Assembly: GCA_009760885.1 (NCBI GenBank)
Contig: CM019699.1
Location: forward strand, 44,496,268 to 44,560,267
Length of the DNA stretch: 64,000 nt
Origin: Achatina immaculata
Lineage: Eukaryota > Mollusca > Gastropoda > Stylommatophora > Achatinidae
Direction of reading: 5' to 3'
Shown here: in pieces, positions 22,282 through 33,223 of the stretch
Position numbering within the stretch: the stretch's first letter is position 1
Layout of the letters: every line of letters begins with the position of its first letter
The notes under the pieces: generated by a model
Told to the model about the DNA's origin: nothing
Seen by the model: only the letters and a program-made list of their open reading frames with translations
Database searches by the model: none
Made by a program: the position numbers and the translations under genes

Positions 22282-22361
22282 ATGCTGTCGTGTGTGGACC
22301 TCATGTTGAATGTTTCGTTATGGATGGTGCTGTTGGTGACCGTGATTATCTTGCTGTATTT
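22282..22361 (+). CDS. Cytochrome P450, CYP3 clan, exon 1 (membrane anchor)
   Basis: Starts with ATG at 22282 and encodes 26 full codons plus two bases of the 27th. The peptide is a short polar start followed by a strongly hydrophobic helix (LWMVLLVTVIILLYL), the N-terminal signal-anchor that holds microsomal P450s in the ER membrane. It ends at a consensus donor GTAAGT (22362-22367). Its phase matches the acceptor at 27034, giving LYLYGTQPFGFW across the junction. That is the expected order of anchor, then the YGT..FGFWKGLG linker, then the proline-rich hinge of CYP3-type proteins. The exon was found by matching phase and family structure, since it is too short to stand out on its own. Confidence 0.88.
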
Positions 22362-22924
22362 GTAAGTATTTTATGATTCCTCTTTCCTGATGAGTTTTCT
22401 AACAGTAAATGCGTTTAACCAGAGACATTTTGATGAAACCTTCATTCCCCCCCCCCTTGCCCGCCCCCATTTTTCTCACTGTATTGTTGTAAGACACAGA
22501 TGGTTTAAGTTCGTAAATAGACGCAAATGTAGGTCAGAGTACGAGGATTTAAGAGTGAGATTAAGAACTGACGAGCATATGACCTGTACCTAAGGGTTAA
22601 CAGACTAGGGGCTATACACCCAGTGGCAGACTACTCGTTAGGCTGAATAGGCCTAAACATTGGAGCCTGGAAGGGCGGGAGGGAGGGGTGGTGGACCGAC
22701 ATCATGAAAAAACAAAACAAAACGAGTACAGATTACTGTACATGGCTGGCATTACTGGCACTCACTGTGACTGCGCATGTCCTGTGACCGAATGTACATA
22801 ATCCCTCCCTACATTTTATGTCAGGAAATGAACGCAGTAGGTCGGGGGTTGGGGGGGGGGGGGGTAAGAGGGAGTTACTAAGTCTAGCCTAATAAATTAA
22901 TATAACACAGTGTTGTATAAACCT

Positions 22925-23262
22925 GGGACCTGGGTGATAGGTACTGGGACCTGGGTGCTAGGTACTAGGACCTGGGTGCTGGATACTAGGACCTGGATAC
23001 TGGGACCTGGGTGCTAGGCACTGGGACCTGGGTGCTAGGCACTGGGACCTGGGTGCTGGCACTGGGACTTGGTTGCTGGATACTGGGACCTGGGTGCTGG
23101 ATACTGGGACCTGGGTGCTGGATACTGGGACCTGGGTGCTAGGTACTGGGACTTGGGTGCTAGGCACTGGGACCTGGGTGCTAGGCACTGGGACCTGGGT
23201 GCTGGATACTGGGACCTGGGTGCTGGATACTGGAACCTGGGTGCTGGTTACTTCGTCATTGG
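22925..23262. repeat. 21-bp minisatellite, about 16 copies
   Basis: Units of ACCTGGGTGCTGGATACTGG plus G, with a TAGGCACTGG variant in the middle block. Confidence 0.95.
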
Positions 23263-23324
23263 ATATACTCTTAGTCAAGACCGTGTAGGTTTTCCCTGAC
23301 CTCTCGTCGTTTCCAACTTTCTTT

Positions 23325-23790
23325 CCTCCACCTGGTGCAGCCTTTTCTCTTCCTTCTTGCTAAGTTGAATGACCCAAGTTTCCCTCACCTGGTGCAGCCT
23401 TTTCTCTTCTTCCTTGCTAAGTTGAATGACCCAAGTTTCCCTCACCTGGTGCAGCCTTTTCTCTTCCTCCTTGCTAAGTTGAATGACCCAAGTTTCCCTC
23501 ACCTGGTGCAGCCTTTTCTCTTCTTCCTTGCTAAGTTGAATGACCCAAGTTTCCCTCACCTGGTGCAGCCTTTTCTCTTCCTCCTTGCTAAGTTGAATGA
23601 CCCAAGTTTCCTCCACCTGGTGCAGCCTTTTCTCTTCCTCCTTGCTAAGTTGAATGACCCAAGTTTCCCTCACCTGGTGCAGCCTTTTCTCTTCCTCCTT
23701 GATAAGTTGAATGACCCAAGTTTCCTCCACCTGGTGCAGCCTTTTCTCTTCCTCCTTGCTAAGTTGAATGACCCAAGTTTCCAGGTTGAT
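23325..23790. repeat. 57-bp minisatellite, about 8 copies
   Basis: Units of CACCTGGTGCAGCCTTTTCT, CTTCCTCCTTGCTAAGTTGA and ATGACCCAAGTTTCCCT. Near-identical copies alternate CTTCCTCC/CTTCTTCC. The 179-codon minus-strand frame (ETWVIQLSKEEEKRLHQVR repeats) looks protein-like only because 57 is divisible by three. Confidence 0.95.
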
Positions 23791-24013
23791 AGAGTTGGCA
23801 GGGTACACCCCCACGAGATAGTAGTAGTAGTCTTGTGTTTAGTTTTTCTCATAGTTCATTCACGCCTTATTGTAAACGAAACTGTTTCTCATACGCCAAG
23901 ACTTAACTACAGACAGCTGGCCCATACTTTCGCCAACATCATCATCATGAGGAAAAAAAGTTAAATGCTGAGTCCAAATCATATTGTAACAGAAAATATG
24001 TTGCAATTTGAAA

Positions 24014-24016
<3 letters not shown>

Positions 24017-24076
<60 letters not shown>
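24017..24076. repeat. (TA)n abutting an RTE-2 3' end
   Basis: Uninterrupted TA dinucleotides directly at the 3' end of the RTE-2 copy at 24077. Confidence 0.95.
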
Positions 24077-24082
<6 letters not shown>

Positions 24083-24345
24083 AACCTTAAGTGCCCAGGG
24101 CACATGGGGCTTCCGCAAGGGTTTTCCACAAATGCCTGTCCTTTGCCTTTTTTCTGCTCTTGCCCAGGTGAGCCCTCTATTGCTCAACATCCTTTCTGTT
24201 GTTCTTCTCCATGTCTCTTTTGGTCTACCCTTACTTCTGTTCCCCTGTGGTGTCCATCTTAGTGCTATTTTTGGTAGTGAATTGTCAGTCATTCGGAGCA
24301 CATGTCCCAGCCATCGCCAGCACATTTTCTCAATAACTGCTGTCA
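24077..24345 (-). mobile_element. RTE-2 LINE 3' end, 5'-truncated
   Basis: The minus-strand frame encodes the reverse transcriptase C-terminus: IEKMCWRWLGHVLRMTDNSL, RSKGRPKETWRRTTERMLSN, RGLTWARAEKRQRTG and KPHVPWALKV. The last residues reach the element end CTTAAGGTTCATAC and then (TA)n. This copy shows the uninterrupted C-terminus and serves as reference for the inverted copy at 58561-60402. Confidence 0.87.
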
Positions 24346-24912
24346 ATATATATATTGTGTGTATCAACACAAGCTAGGCTAGCTTTGTTTGTTTTTTTTT
24401 TAGCATTTTTTTTTTCAAAACACTTTTTTCAGATTATTGTTTGCCTTGCAGCTATTTCCCGACCCTGTCGCTGAGATCTTGAGACACGGGCCACAAGTTT
24501 CTCTTGTCCCCCCCCCCCCCCCCAGCTAACCTGTTGAACTATTATGATGTGCGCACGTTCCTGCTTTGCTGGCAGGAAAATGATTGACACATGTCAGCGG
24601 TTAATTAAATGCCGTTGTATGCTTGAGGTTACTTTGAAAATTTAGGGAAGCCACAAAGTGTCACTTCAACGATCTAACTTCACAACTAAACAGTTAACCA
24701 TGTGAACTTGTCTCTAAGGGGGAGGGGGAGGAGTAACCTTTTCTTGTTGTAGGGAAAATAAGAGAATGGCAGTCTGCTTTTCGCTTATTTCAGTCTAGAA
24801 TAAAAAAAAAAGTGAGTAAAGAGAAAGGAATAGAGAATAGATGAAACGGGTAAAGAAAAATTCATGTCAGATTTACTAGATCAGTAAGTAAAATATCCAA
24901 CGATGCAGGAAA

Positions 24913-25095
24913 ATCAGCTTGACTTTAGTCAGAAATCAGCTTGACTTTAGACAAAAATCAGCTTGACTTTAGTCAGAAATCAGCTTGACTTTAGACAGAA
25001 ATCAGCTTGACTTTAGACAGAAATCAGCTTGACTTTAGACAGAAATCAGCTTGACTTTAGGCAGAAATCAGCTTGACTTTAGACAGAAATCAGCC
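24913..25095. repeat. 22-bp minisatellite, about 8 copies
   Basis: Units of AAATCAGCTTGACTTTAGAC plus AG. Confidence 0.95.
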
Positions 25096-25550
25096 TGAAG
25101 GCACTATTTAAAGATATGAACCAGTGGCACAGAAAGTGGTAGATGATTTTTCTTCATATTGAAGAATATTTCTGTCGAAGTTAGGTTTTCTTTCCATAAC
25201 AAAAAATGGAAATGGGATGAAGGTTTTGGAAGTACAAATAATAGATCTTATCAGAGGTGGAAGTGATAAAGTGTCATGCTACTGTCTGTAATATATTCCT
25301 AAGCAAATGTGAAACTGACAATCCCTGAGGGTATTTTGAATGAATCTTTTGTTTTTCTTTTTTTCATGAAGTTGATGGAATTTTGTGTTTTATTAAAACT
25401 CTCCTGCTTTAAGAAATATCTAAAAGATGTGAGCAAGCTGCCCCCAGCACTGAAAGAGAGCAGTGTTTATATTTCAGTATACACCTTTGTCAGGTGAAAA
25501 CTACGGTGCAAAATGAGGACGGAAGAGTAAATATTATGAATACATTTCTA

Positions 25551-26871
25551 CAGGGTGTTCACAAAGTCAGAGTGCAGTGTCCCAGTATCGATTCTGGTAT
25601 TGTAATGATATCTTAGGTAGCTGTGATATCTAGGGACATCTACCTGCGTACATTAGCGTGTTGAAGTCTGCTATTGTGTATTCATTTGTCAGTCTCTCCT
25701 CTGTGTTTGTGTATTCATTTGTCAGTCTGTCCTTTGTGTTTGTGTATTCATTTGTCAGTCTGTCCTCTGTGTTTGTGTATTCATTTGTCAGTCTGTCCTC
25801 TGTGTTTGTGTATTCATTTGTCAGTCTGTCCTCTGTGTTTGTGTATTCATTTGTCAGTCTGTCCTCTGTGTTTGTGTATTCAGTTGTCAGTCTGTCCTCT
25901 GCGTTTGTGTATTCATTTGTCAGTCTGTCCTCTGTGTTTGTGTATTCATTTGTCAGTCTGTCCTTTGTGTTTGTGTATTCATTTGTCAGTCTGTCCTCTG
26001 TGTTTGTGTATTCATTTGTCAGTCTGTCCTCTGTGTTTGTGTATTCATTTGTCAGTCTGTCCTCTGTGTTTGTGTATTCATTTGTCAGTCTGTCCTCTGT
26101 GTTTGTCAAGCAGCGTTTGAAGTGCATGAGGGGTGAAATGTTTAAATCAGGTTATTCACTGTGGTTATTTCACTGGAGGAACTTATTTTTCTTGTTGAGC
26201 ACGCATTTTGAGAAAGTATTATACATCGATTTAGTGCGTGAGCAGTTTGCTGAAAAATTCTCAGGAACACTCGAACCTCATGGCAAAGCAGTTTATAAAC
26301 TTAGTGAGAAATTTTGTGAAGCAGGTTTAGTGTTAGACCCGCAGCGTAGTGGGATGAGATCGCTTACTCGTGATTTCAACAAGATGGCGCTACTACGCAC
26401 ACAGCTAAAAATTCCATGAAACTTCTGAACGAGATTTTCCGAGATCGTGTCATCTCTAAAATCTTATGGCCCCCTCCCTCACCGGATCTAAATCCACCAG
26501 ACTTTTATCTGTCGAGAGCAGCTAAGTCTGAAGTTTATGGAAATCGCACACGAACGTAGAATGAATAAAAATCTGCAGTAACTGCGTACATAAGAAACAT
26601 TCCACAAGCGGAACTGAGAAAAGTGTGTGCGAATAAAATCAAATGTATTCAGGCTTGCATAGATGCACAAGGACATCACTTCCAACATTTGTTATAAGTG
26701 TCTGATTAGCTTATATTATGTAACATTTTTTTTATCAGCACGCTTGATCAGCAACTCCAGCCTAGCTACCATACGTCAGGTAGATGTGCTTAGATATTGC
26801 AGCCACTAAGATACCACTATGATACCAGAATCGATACTGGGATACTGAACACTGACGTTGCGAACTCCCTG
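25551..26871 (+). mobile_element. Tc1/mariner-type transposon with internal minisatellite
   Basis: Ends are defined by TA target duplications (25549-25550 and 26872-26873) and long imperfect inverted repeats of about 100 bp (25551-25650 and 26771-26871), starting CAGGGTGTTC and CAGGGAGTTC. Both contain TCCCAGTATCGATTCTGGTA. The transposase remnant has an N-terminal helix-turn-helix region near 26190-26370 (SEKFCEAGLVLDPQRSGMRS). It then jumps to the C-terminal catalytic part near 26425-26697 (ILWPPPSPDLNPPDFYLSRA, ending GHHFQHLL), where the last catalytic acid is kept. The first catalytic residues are deleted and stops are present, so it is non-autonomous. Confidence 0.88.
25674..26107. repeat. 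33-bp minisatellite inside the transposon, 13 copies
   Basis: Units of GTGTATTCATTTGTCAGTCT plus GTCCTCTGTGTTT. It lies wholly within the element, between the left inverted repeat and the transposase remnant. Confidence 0.95.
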
Positions 26872-27034
26872 TATAAATTTATATGAAGTATGTAAGCATT
26901 CATGTATACATCATATTTCGTTCATCACTGAAACAATGTGCACAATCCTTCTCTCTTTTCTTGATTCAGTTATATCATGAAACTAGGTACTTCCTTTAAC
27001 TGCTGTTTAACTGAGCTGTGTGCTTCAATTCCAG

Positions 27035-28478
27035 ATATGGTACTCAACCATTTGGGTTCTGGAAGGGGCTGGGAGTGAGTACGCCCAAACCTTACCCCTT
27101 CCTGGGCAACATGCCAGAGATGTTTGATGACCGCATTGGAGTTCGAGCTGCAGTCTCCAAATGGCAGAAACTTTATGGAAGAATATATGGAATTTATTTT
27201 TTTCGAAAGCCTGCTTTGATAATCACTGACCCGGAAGCACTGAAACAAGTGTTTGTGAAGGAGTTCAACAATTTTGCAGACAGATTTTTAGTTGGTGATG
27301 GTAACCTGCAGCAAAGAATCATAAAAAAGGGATTGTTTTTTGAGAATGGAGCTGATTGGAAGCGCATTCGTCGTATTATTTCTCCGACATTCAGCAGTGG
27401 AAAGCTGAAGCTACTAACACACTGCATGAATCTCACAGCCGAAAGACTTACCCAGAATCTAAGACAGTTTGCGGTAGACAAAGAAATGGTCGAGGCCAAG
27501 AAAACTTTTGGAGCTTTTACTCTTGATGTGATTTATGGAACAGCATTTGGACTGGACACAAACTCACAATGTAATTTGGAAAGTCCGTTTATCCGACATG
27601 CAAAGAGTCTGGTGACATTTACGAAGGTCCTACAAATAATGCTTGCATCTGTTGGAGCTTTTCCGGCAATTGGACCACTTTTTAGAATCATTGAAGTTGG
27701 TTTTTTCGGCCGGAATGATGTGAAGTTCTTTGAAAAGAATCTCTCAGAAATAATCAAAGAAAGGAAAAGTCAGCCTCAAAGAAAAATGGACTTTCTACAA
27801 CTTCTTATGGAAGCTGAAGCTGAAGAAGGTGATGATTTTGTGGGTGACAAGAAACTGACAACTGAAGAGGTAGCAGCACAAGGCATTCTTTTTATAATTG
27901 CTGGTTATGAGACCACATCTACCACCCTCCAATATTTGGGCTATGAACTTGTTAAAAACCAGGATGTTCAGACAAAGTTGGTGGAGGAGATTCAAGAAGT
28001 ACTTGGTGATAACTTGGAACCTGACTACGACAAGTGCCAGAACCTCAAGTACATGGAAGCAACAATTAATGAAACACTGAGGATGTACCCACCAGTTCAT
28101 ATGCTTTCTAGACTTGCAGAGAAGACCACCAGTATCCAAGGTGTGCCTGTCCCAGCTGGCTCTGCTATTATCATCCCTGTAGCTAACATCTGTCGTGATC
28201 CTGAATTCTTTCCTCAACCTGATTCCTTCAAACCTGAAAGATTTTTTAAAAAAATGAAGCAAGATATCAACCCATTAACATTTCTGCCATTTGGCTATGG
28301 GCCTCGTCTCTGCATTGGGATGAGACTGGCCATGTTGGAGCTTAAGATTGCTCTAGTGCATATGCTGAGAAGTGTGAGGTTTGTCAGTGCTACACCAGAA
28401 GAACTGGATATAGAGGATTACACTGGTGTCCTAGTTCCAAGAATTCCAATTAAACTTTATGTCCAGGAAGTGAATTAG
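27035..28478 (+). CDS. Cytochrome P450, CYP3 clan, exon 2 (catalytic domain)
   Basis: This exon completes a 507-residue haem monooxygenase, the usual length for a microsomal P450. It lies behind a good acceptor (TTCAATTCCAG) and reads without interruption to TAG at 28476. Numbered from the exon 1 ATG, it has the linker and proline hinge TPKPYPFLGN; the C-helix W135-xxx-R139 (WKRIR); the I-helix oxygen-activation motif AGYETT at 316-321; the K-helix E373-xx-R376 (ETLR); PERF at 427-430; and the haem loop FGYGPRLCIG at 446-455 with C453 as thiolate ligand. The YGT..FGFW linker and FGxGPRxCIGMR loop place it with CYP3A-like proteins of the CYP3 clan. Substrates cannot be predicted. No AATAAA was seen in the 390 bp after the stop. 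The absence of introns over 1.44 kb contrasts with many-exon vertebrate CYP3A genes. Confidence 0.95.
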
Positions 28479-28714
28479 ACCTTGCCTGGACATTAGATAC
28501 TTCAGAAAGATTGTTTTAATACAAAAGAATTGCATTTTGTTTTTCATGATTTCAATGGTTTATCAACATCTATAGAGTATTTACTAGTTTGTAAAGTGAA
28601 TTACCAATATCTTAATTTGTAATACCAACATGCACAGAATACTTTATGTAATATATTATTTCAATGGCTTGCCAACATCTATGGAACATTTGACATCGTT
28701 TAATTTACAAGTTT

Positions 28715-28855
28715 AAAGCTGTACACAGTTTACAAGTTTAAAGCTGTACACAGTTTACAAGTTTAAAGCTGTACATAGTTTACAAGTTTAAAGCTGTACA
28801 CAGTTTACAAGTTTAAAGCTGTACATAGTTTACAAGTTTAAAGCTGTACACAGTA
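28715..28855. repeat. 25-bp minisatellite, about 6 copies
   Basis: Units of AGTTTACAAGTTTAAAGCTG plus TACAC, about 240 bp after the P450 stop codon and possibly within its 3' UTR. Confidence 0.95.
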
Positions 28856-29059
28856 AACATTTTATTGTCTGTTTGACCATTGATGTGAAGTTCTTTGAGT
28901 TGTCATTCTATCCATGTCACTTGTAGATCGTTGTTGTCTTTTGGTTTTGTAACCATGTGTAGGAAAGAGTGCCTCAATTCAGGTTTTGATGTTCAGAATT
29001 TTCACACATATAGTAAATTGTCAATAACAATCATTTCTTCATGTGACATGTCCTTTCCA

Positions 29060-29600
29060 GAATGTTGTCCCTTTCACAGCCTCCCTGAATGAAATACGGT
29101 CTTGCACAAGTTGACCAGCGTCTTGCAGTGACACATTCAGACTTTCTGTGGTGTCCTGAGTCCGTCTGCCATGAGGTCATCCCTTTTCTCTTTTGCCGGG
29201 CACTATGCCTTCTACTATCAACCTCTCCAAGCTGTTGTGTCTCTTGATGTGGCCGAAGTATCTCTATTTCTAATTTTTATGGCGGCAATGAGCCAGTTTT
29301 CTGCAACACTTAATCCTTTCAATATCTCTTTATTTCATTTTCATTCTATCCATGATATTCTAAGTGCCCTTCTGTAACATTTCATTTCAAATGCTGTTAT
29401 TCTCTTTTCTAGTGATTTGTTAAGTGTCCATGTTTCACATCTGTATGTTGCCACTAGGAATATGTAAGCTCTTAGTAAACATAACTTTGTTTTCTTGTTG
29501 GTACCTTGCCATATATTCTTCATTTGTGCTAGTTTCTGTGATGCAACCACATTTTCTTTTGACTTCCAGTCACCCTTGGTGGTGGCTGTTAATAACACTT
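29060..29600 (-). mobile_element. LINE-3-related reverse transcriptase C-terminus
   Basis: The minus-strand frame 29598-29341 reads LCLLRAYIFLVATYRCETWT, LNKSLEKRITAFEMKCYRRA and LRISWIE, the conserved C-terminal domain of a non-LTR reverse transcriptase. Further homology in broken frames (SVAENWL, HIKRHNSLER, GRRTQDT, FWKGHVT) continues to about 29060. It is related to, but distinct from, the three LINE-3 ends, and is degraded. Confidence 0.8.
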
Positions 29601-29779
29601 ATGATAATATCGTTAGAAAATTATATTTATTTGCAGAGTACAGATAAGATTTGATAGTTATTTTTATATCTTTTGTCAAAGTTTTCTTGGACAAACCAGT
29701 TCCATTTTGGTATCAGAATTTTCTTTGCGTTCAATCGTAGTGTCATAGTTTTCTTGGACAAATCAGTTACAACATATAA

Positions 29780-30118
29780 TTTCAATGTCAGTTTTCATGA
29801 ACTCATAAGTTACAACACCTAATCCCATTGTCAAAATTTTCACAAACAAATCACTTACAACATACAATCCTAGTGTCAAAGTCTTCATAAATAAATCACT
29901 TACAACATACAATCCAAGTGTCAAAGTCTTCATAAACAAATCACTTACAACATACAATCCCAGTGTCAAAGTCTTCATAAATAAATCACTTACAACATAC
30001 AATCCCAGTGTCAAAGTCTTCATAAATAAATCACTTACAACATACAATCCTAGTGTCAAAGTCTTCATAAATAAATCACTTACAACATACAATCCTAGTG
30101 TCAAAGTCTTCATATACA
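29780..30118. repeat. 45-bp minisatellite, about 7 copies
   Basis: Units of TCATAAATAAATCACTTACA, ACATACAATCCTAGTGTCAA and AGTCT. Confidence 0.95.
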
Positions 30119-30317
30119 CATAATTCATGTCACAAGCAAATTTTATTATTGCTTATGGGAGGTAAACACAGTTCATTCAGTTGGCAATAAATTCTTGTGT
30201 TACATTATCTTGTCCAAATATCATTGAAACAAAAATATAAATAAGATGAACACAAACATAATGAAGGAAAATGAGAAAATTGATTCTGTGACAGGTCATC
30301 ATTTTTTGGGATAAATG

Positions 30318-30562
30318 TTAAAAGCTTTCTGTGACTGGAGTGAGTTAGACCTCCTTCCATGGACACTCACAAGGTCCTGGGAAAGATTGTGACTGGAGTG
30401 AGTTAGACCTCCTTCCATGGACATTCACAAGGTCCTGGGAAAGATTGTGACTGGAGTAAGTTAGACCCCCTTCCATGGACACTCACAGGTACCTGGGAAA
30501 GATTGTGACTGGAGTAAGTTAGACCCCCTTCCATGGACACTCACAGGTACCTGGGAAAGATT
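30318..30562. repeat. 59-bp minisatellite, 4 copies
   Basis: Units starting AGATTGTGACTGGAGTGAGT and including CCTTCCATGGACACTCACA. The two left and two right units form subtypes. Confidence 0.93.
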
Positions 30563-30619
30563 GTTTTTATGGAAACAAAATTTTGTTTTTCTTCATAGTT
30601 TGTATGATTTACCAACAGC

Positions 30620-30745
30620 TTTAAAACACTTAATGTATAAAACACTTAATGTATAAAACACTTAATGTATAAAACACTTAATGTATAAAACACTTAATGT
30701 ATAAAACACTTAATGTATGAAACACTTAATGTATGAAACACTTAA
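30620..30745. repeat. 16-bp minisatellite, about 8 copies
   Basis: Units of AAAACACTTAATGTAT. Confidence 0.95.
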
Positions 30746-30945
30746 ATGTCATGATAATTTAGAGAAGACCATCTTGGAAGGGTACATTATGCGAAAATGA
30801 CCAAGGCGAAGATGGCTGCAAGACATCGTTGATAATCTGCAAATGGATGCATTAGCAGCAGGACATCTTGCTTACAACATAGAGGCCTACAGGAGAGCTG
30901 TTAGGGAGGCAAAGTTTCACACGGGACATGCAAATGTCTGACTGT
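30746..30945 (+). mobile_element. LINE-3 3' end, third copy
   Basis: Sense-strand copy of the C-terminus found at 129-354 and 9001-9300 (AAGGCGAAGATGGCTGCAAG, GGACATGCAAATG end). It is frameshifted and lacks a clear (AATG)n tail. Confidence 0.75.
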
Positions 30946-30954
30946 CCGACTAGC

Positions 30955-31172
30955 TTGTGGCATATTCCAGTTTTCTCAGTTATATATAGTGTTTGTGTAG
31001 CTTGTATCACACTCCAGTTTTCTCAGTTATATATAGTGTTTGTGTAGCTTGTATCACACTCCAGTTTTCTCAGTTATATATAGTGTTTGTGTAGCTTGTA
31101 TCACACTCCAGTTTTCTCAGTTATATATAGTGTTTGTGTAGCTTGTATCACACTCCAGTTTTCTCAGTTATA
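30955..31172. repeat. 47-bp minisatellite, inverted relative of the 18.4-19.1 kb array
   Basis: About 4.5 units of TCCAGTTTTCTCAGTTATAT, ATAGTGTTTGTGTAGCTTGT and ATCACAC. This is the reverse complement of the unit at 18355-19070 with few differences. Confidence 0.93.
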
Positions 31173-31310
31173 CAGAGTGTTTCTGCAGTGGTCGACAAAG
31201 CTTGAAGTGTGTTCTTTCAGCTTCAAAAGTAGCACTGGCAGTCCCTATTCCCCCCCCCCCGAACTTTACATCTGTGAACACCACATTGTACAAATATATA
31301 TATATATTTG

Positions 31311-31632
31311 TACAATATATACACATGTATGTATGTTTGTATGTATGTATGTATGTATGTATATAATGTTTGTATGTATGTAATGTATGTGTGTAATGTA
31401 TGTATGTATGTATGTGTGTAATGTATGTATAATGTATGTATGTAATGTATGTAATGTATGTTAATATGTATGTAATATATGTAATGTATGTTAATATGTA
31501 TGTAATGTCTGTTAATATGTATGTACGTATGTAATGTATGTATGTATGTACGTATGTAATGTATGTATGTATGTACGTATGTAATGTATGTATGTATGTA
31601 TGTAATGCATGTATGTGTGTAATATATGTACG
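31311..31632. repeat. (TATG)n-rich tract
   Basis: Imperfect GTAT/GTAA tetranucleotides with TTAATATGTATGTAATG sub-repeats. Tyr/His/Ile/Thr-rich frames here are artefacts. Confidence 0.93.
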
Positions 31633-31964
31633 TTTCAACATCACTCTGGAACGTCTTGAGCAATTTCAACCAACCTTGGTACACATATGACTAAGAATGG
31701 TCTAAGGGAGATAATCTTGAAATGGAACGAAGCTGGCTAAGGGCAGGATGTGTAGTCTCCCATAGCAAGTCCGAATAATTTTAATGGTGTAAATAATTTT
31801 GATGGTCTCTTTTTGTTTTAATTATATTTGTACAAATAAATTTTAACTTTGTTTTTTTCCTTATGTTTACATTAGCTTTTTTTTATTGCATACTGCAGCA
31901 GACTTCATTGCTCAGTGACACTGAGCCATTTTCTTATTTTTTTAAAAATTAGCTTCTCGAATCA
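31633..31964. other. No recognised feature
   Basis: Unique sequence, T-rich at the right. No gene signal. Confidence 0.45.
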
Positions 31965-32330
31965 GGGAGTGAGAGAGAGAGAATGAGAGGGAGAGAGAAG
32001 GAGAGGAAGAGATAGGGAAAGAGAGGAAGAGCAAAAGCAAGAAAGAAGGAGAGACAGGGAGAGAGAGATAGGGAGAGAGATATATACAGGGAGAGAGAGT
32101 GAGTGAGGGAGAGAGAGAGGGGGAGAGAGCAGTAGGGAGAGAGATAGAGACGGGGAGAAAGGGAAAGCGAGCGAGAGAGAGTAAGAGAGAAAGAGAGGAA
32201 GAGAGATAGGGACAGAGAAGGAGAGCAATAGATTTGAGATCATCATGTTTCTAGCACAGACAACTTTATGTTGCTTGCTCAAGGCAGAGAGAGAGGGGGA
32301 GAGAGAGGAAGGAGAGCAAGAGAGAGAAGG
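31965..32330. repeat. GA-rich tract
   Basis: Purine-rich with GAGAGAGA and GGGAGAGA, interrupted by about 60 bp of unique sequence at 32228-32283 that recurs in part at 32420-32480 (ATCATGTTTCTAGCACAGAC versus ATCGCCATGATTCTCCCATG, then a shared TTTATGTTGCTTGCTCAAGG). Confidence 0.85.
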
Positions 32331-32413
32331 AGAGAATGAATGAATGAATGAATGAATAATCTTTATTTTTCAAGGGTAAAGAATTGGGCACGCAGGCCCG
32401 TCTTACATTCTGA
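32331..32413 (-). mobile_element. CR1-like retroposon 3' end with tetranucleotide tail
   Basis: The minus strand reads AGAATGTAAGACGGGCCTGC, AATTCTTTACCCTTG, an AATAAAG-like signal, then a (TTCA)n tail at 32335-32358. It matches 35283-35400 and the plus-strand copy at 43625-43715. The CR1 label is inferred from the short tandem tail only. Confidence 0.6.
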
Positions 32414-32844
32414 GAGAGAGGGAGAGAGATAGATTTAAGATCGCCATGATTCTCCCATGGAAAACTTTATGTTGCTTGCTCAAGGTTGGCTTCACCCAAG
32501 AATTTATTTATTCTTGCTCCTGGAGGTGAAACTAAAAATGTTTATAATCAAGTTTTGAGTTAGATTAATATTATACTGGATTTGTAACAGACTTTACTCT
32601 ATAATTTGTATACTGTACTTGTACTTTAAAATGCCTGTAAATAAAATTACTTCGATATTACACTATAGATAGAATACATTCCTTTTCCTGTCTAATAGAA
32701 GACTGGGATAAATAAATATCTGGGCAACGCCAGGTAGTCAGCTAGTAATAATATATTTGAGGTGAAAGTTATTGGGAGAACAGCAAGAGAGCCACTACAT
32801 AATAAATGGGTGGACAACATCAAGAGATGGACAGGAAGTATATT
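32414..32844. other. No recognised feature
   Basis: Unique sequence with a repeated segment noted in the GA-rich entry. No gene signal. Confidence 0.45.
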
Positions 32845-33223
32845 CTTTCCAAGTTGGTAGTATATTCCTCCTAAGTTGGCAATAAATTCTTCCATAATCA
32901 GTAACATGTTTTTTGCAAGTTGACAACATATTCTTCCAAAATTGACAACACATTATTCTCAAGTTGACAACATATTCTTCCTTAGTTGGCAACGTATTCT
33001 TCCCAAGTTGACAACATATTCTTCCTAAGTTTGCAGCATATTCTTCTCAACCTGACAACATATTCTTCCTAATTTGATAGTATATTCTTCACAAGTTGAG
33101 AACATATTCTTCCTAAGTTGACGGCATATTTTTCCCAACCTGACATCATATTCTTCCTTAGTTAGCAGTATATTCTTTGCAAGTTGGCAACATATTCTTC
33201 CTTAGTTGGCAGTATATTCTTCC
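32845..33223. repeat. About 22-bp minisatellite, left block (diverged)
   Basis: Units of the type TATTCTTCCTAAGTTGGCAG, diverged at the left. The array resumes at 33536 after a LINE insertion. Confidence 0.85.

Larger units (their letters stand above)
22362..27034 (+). other. P450 intron 1 (4.67 kb)
   Basis: GT-AG intron bounded by GTAAGT and TTCAATTCCAG. It is filled with a 21-bp, a 57-bp and a 22-bp minisatellite, an RTE-2 LINE end, and a complete Tc1/mariner-type element with its own minisatellite. 22370-22920 and 24346-24912 are otherwise unremarkable unique sequence with C-runs. Confidence 0.85.

Noticed and set aside
23275..23814. A 179-codon frame with coiled-coil-like ETWVIQLSKEEEKRLHQVR repeats
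   Set aside because: Exact product of a 57-bp minisatellite in a P450 intron. The charged heptad look is coincidental.
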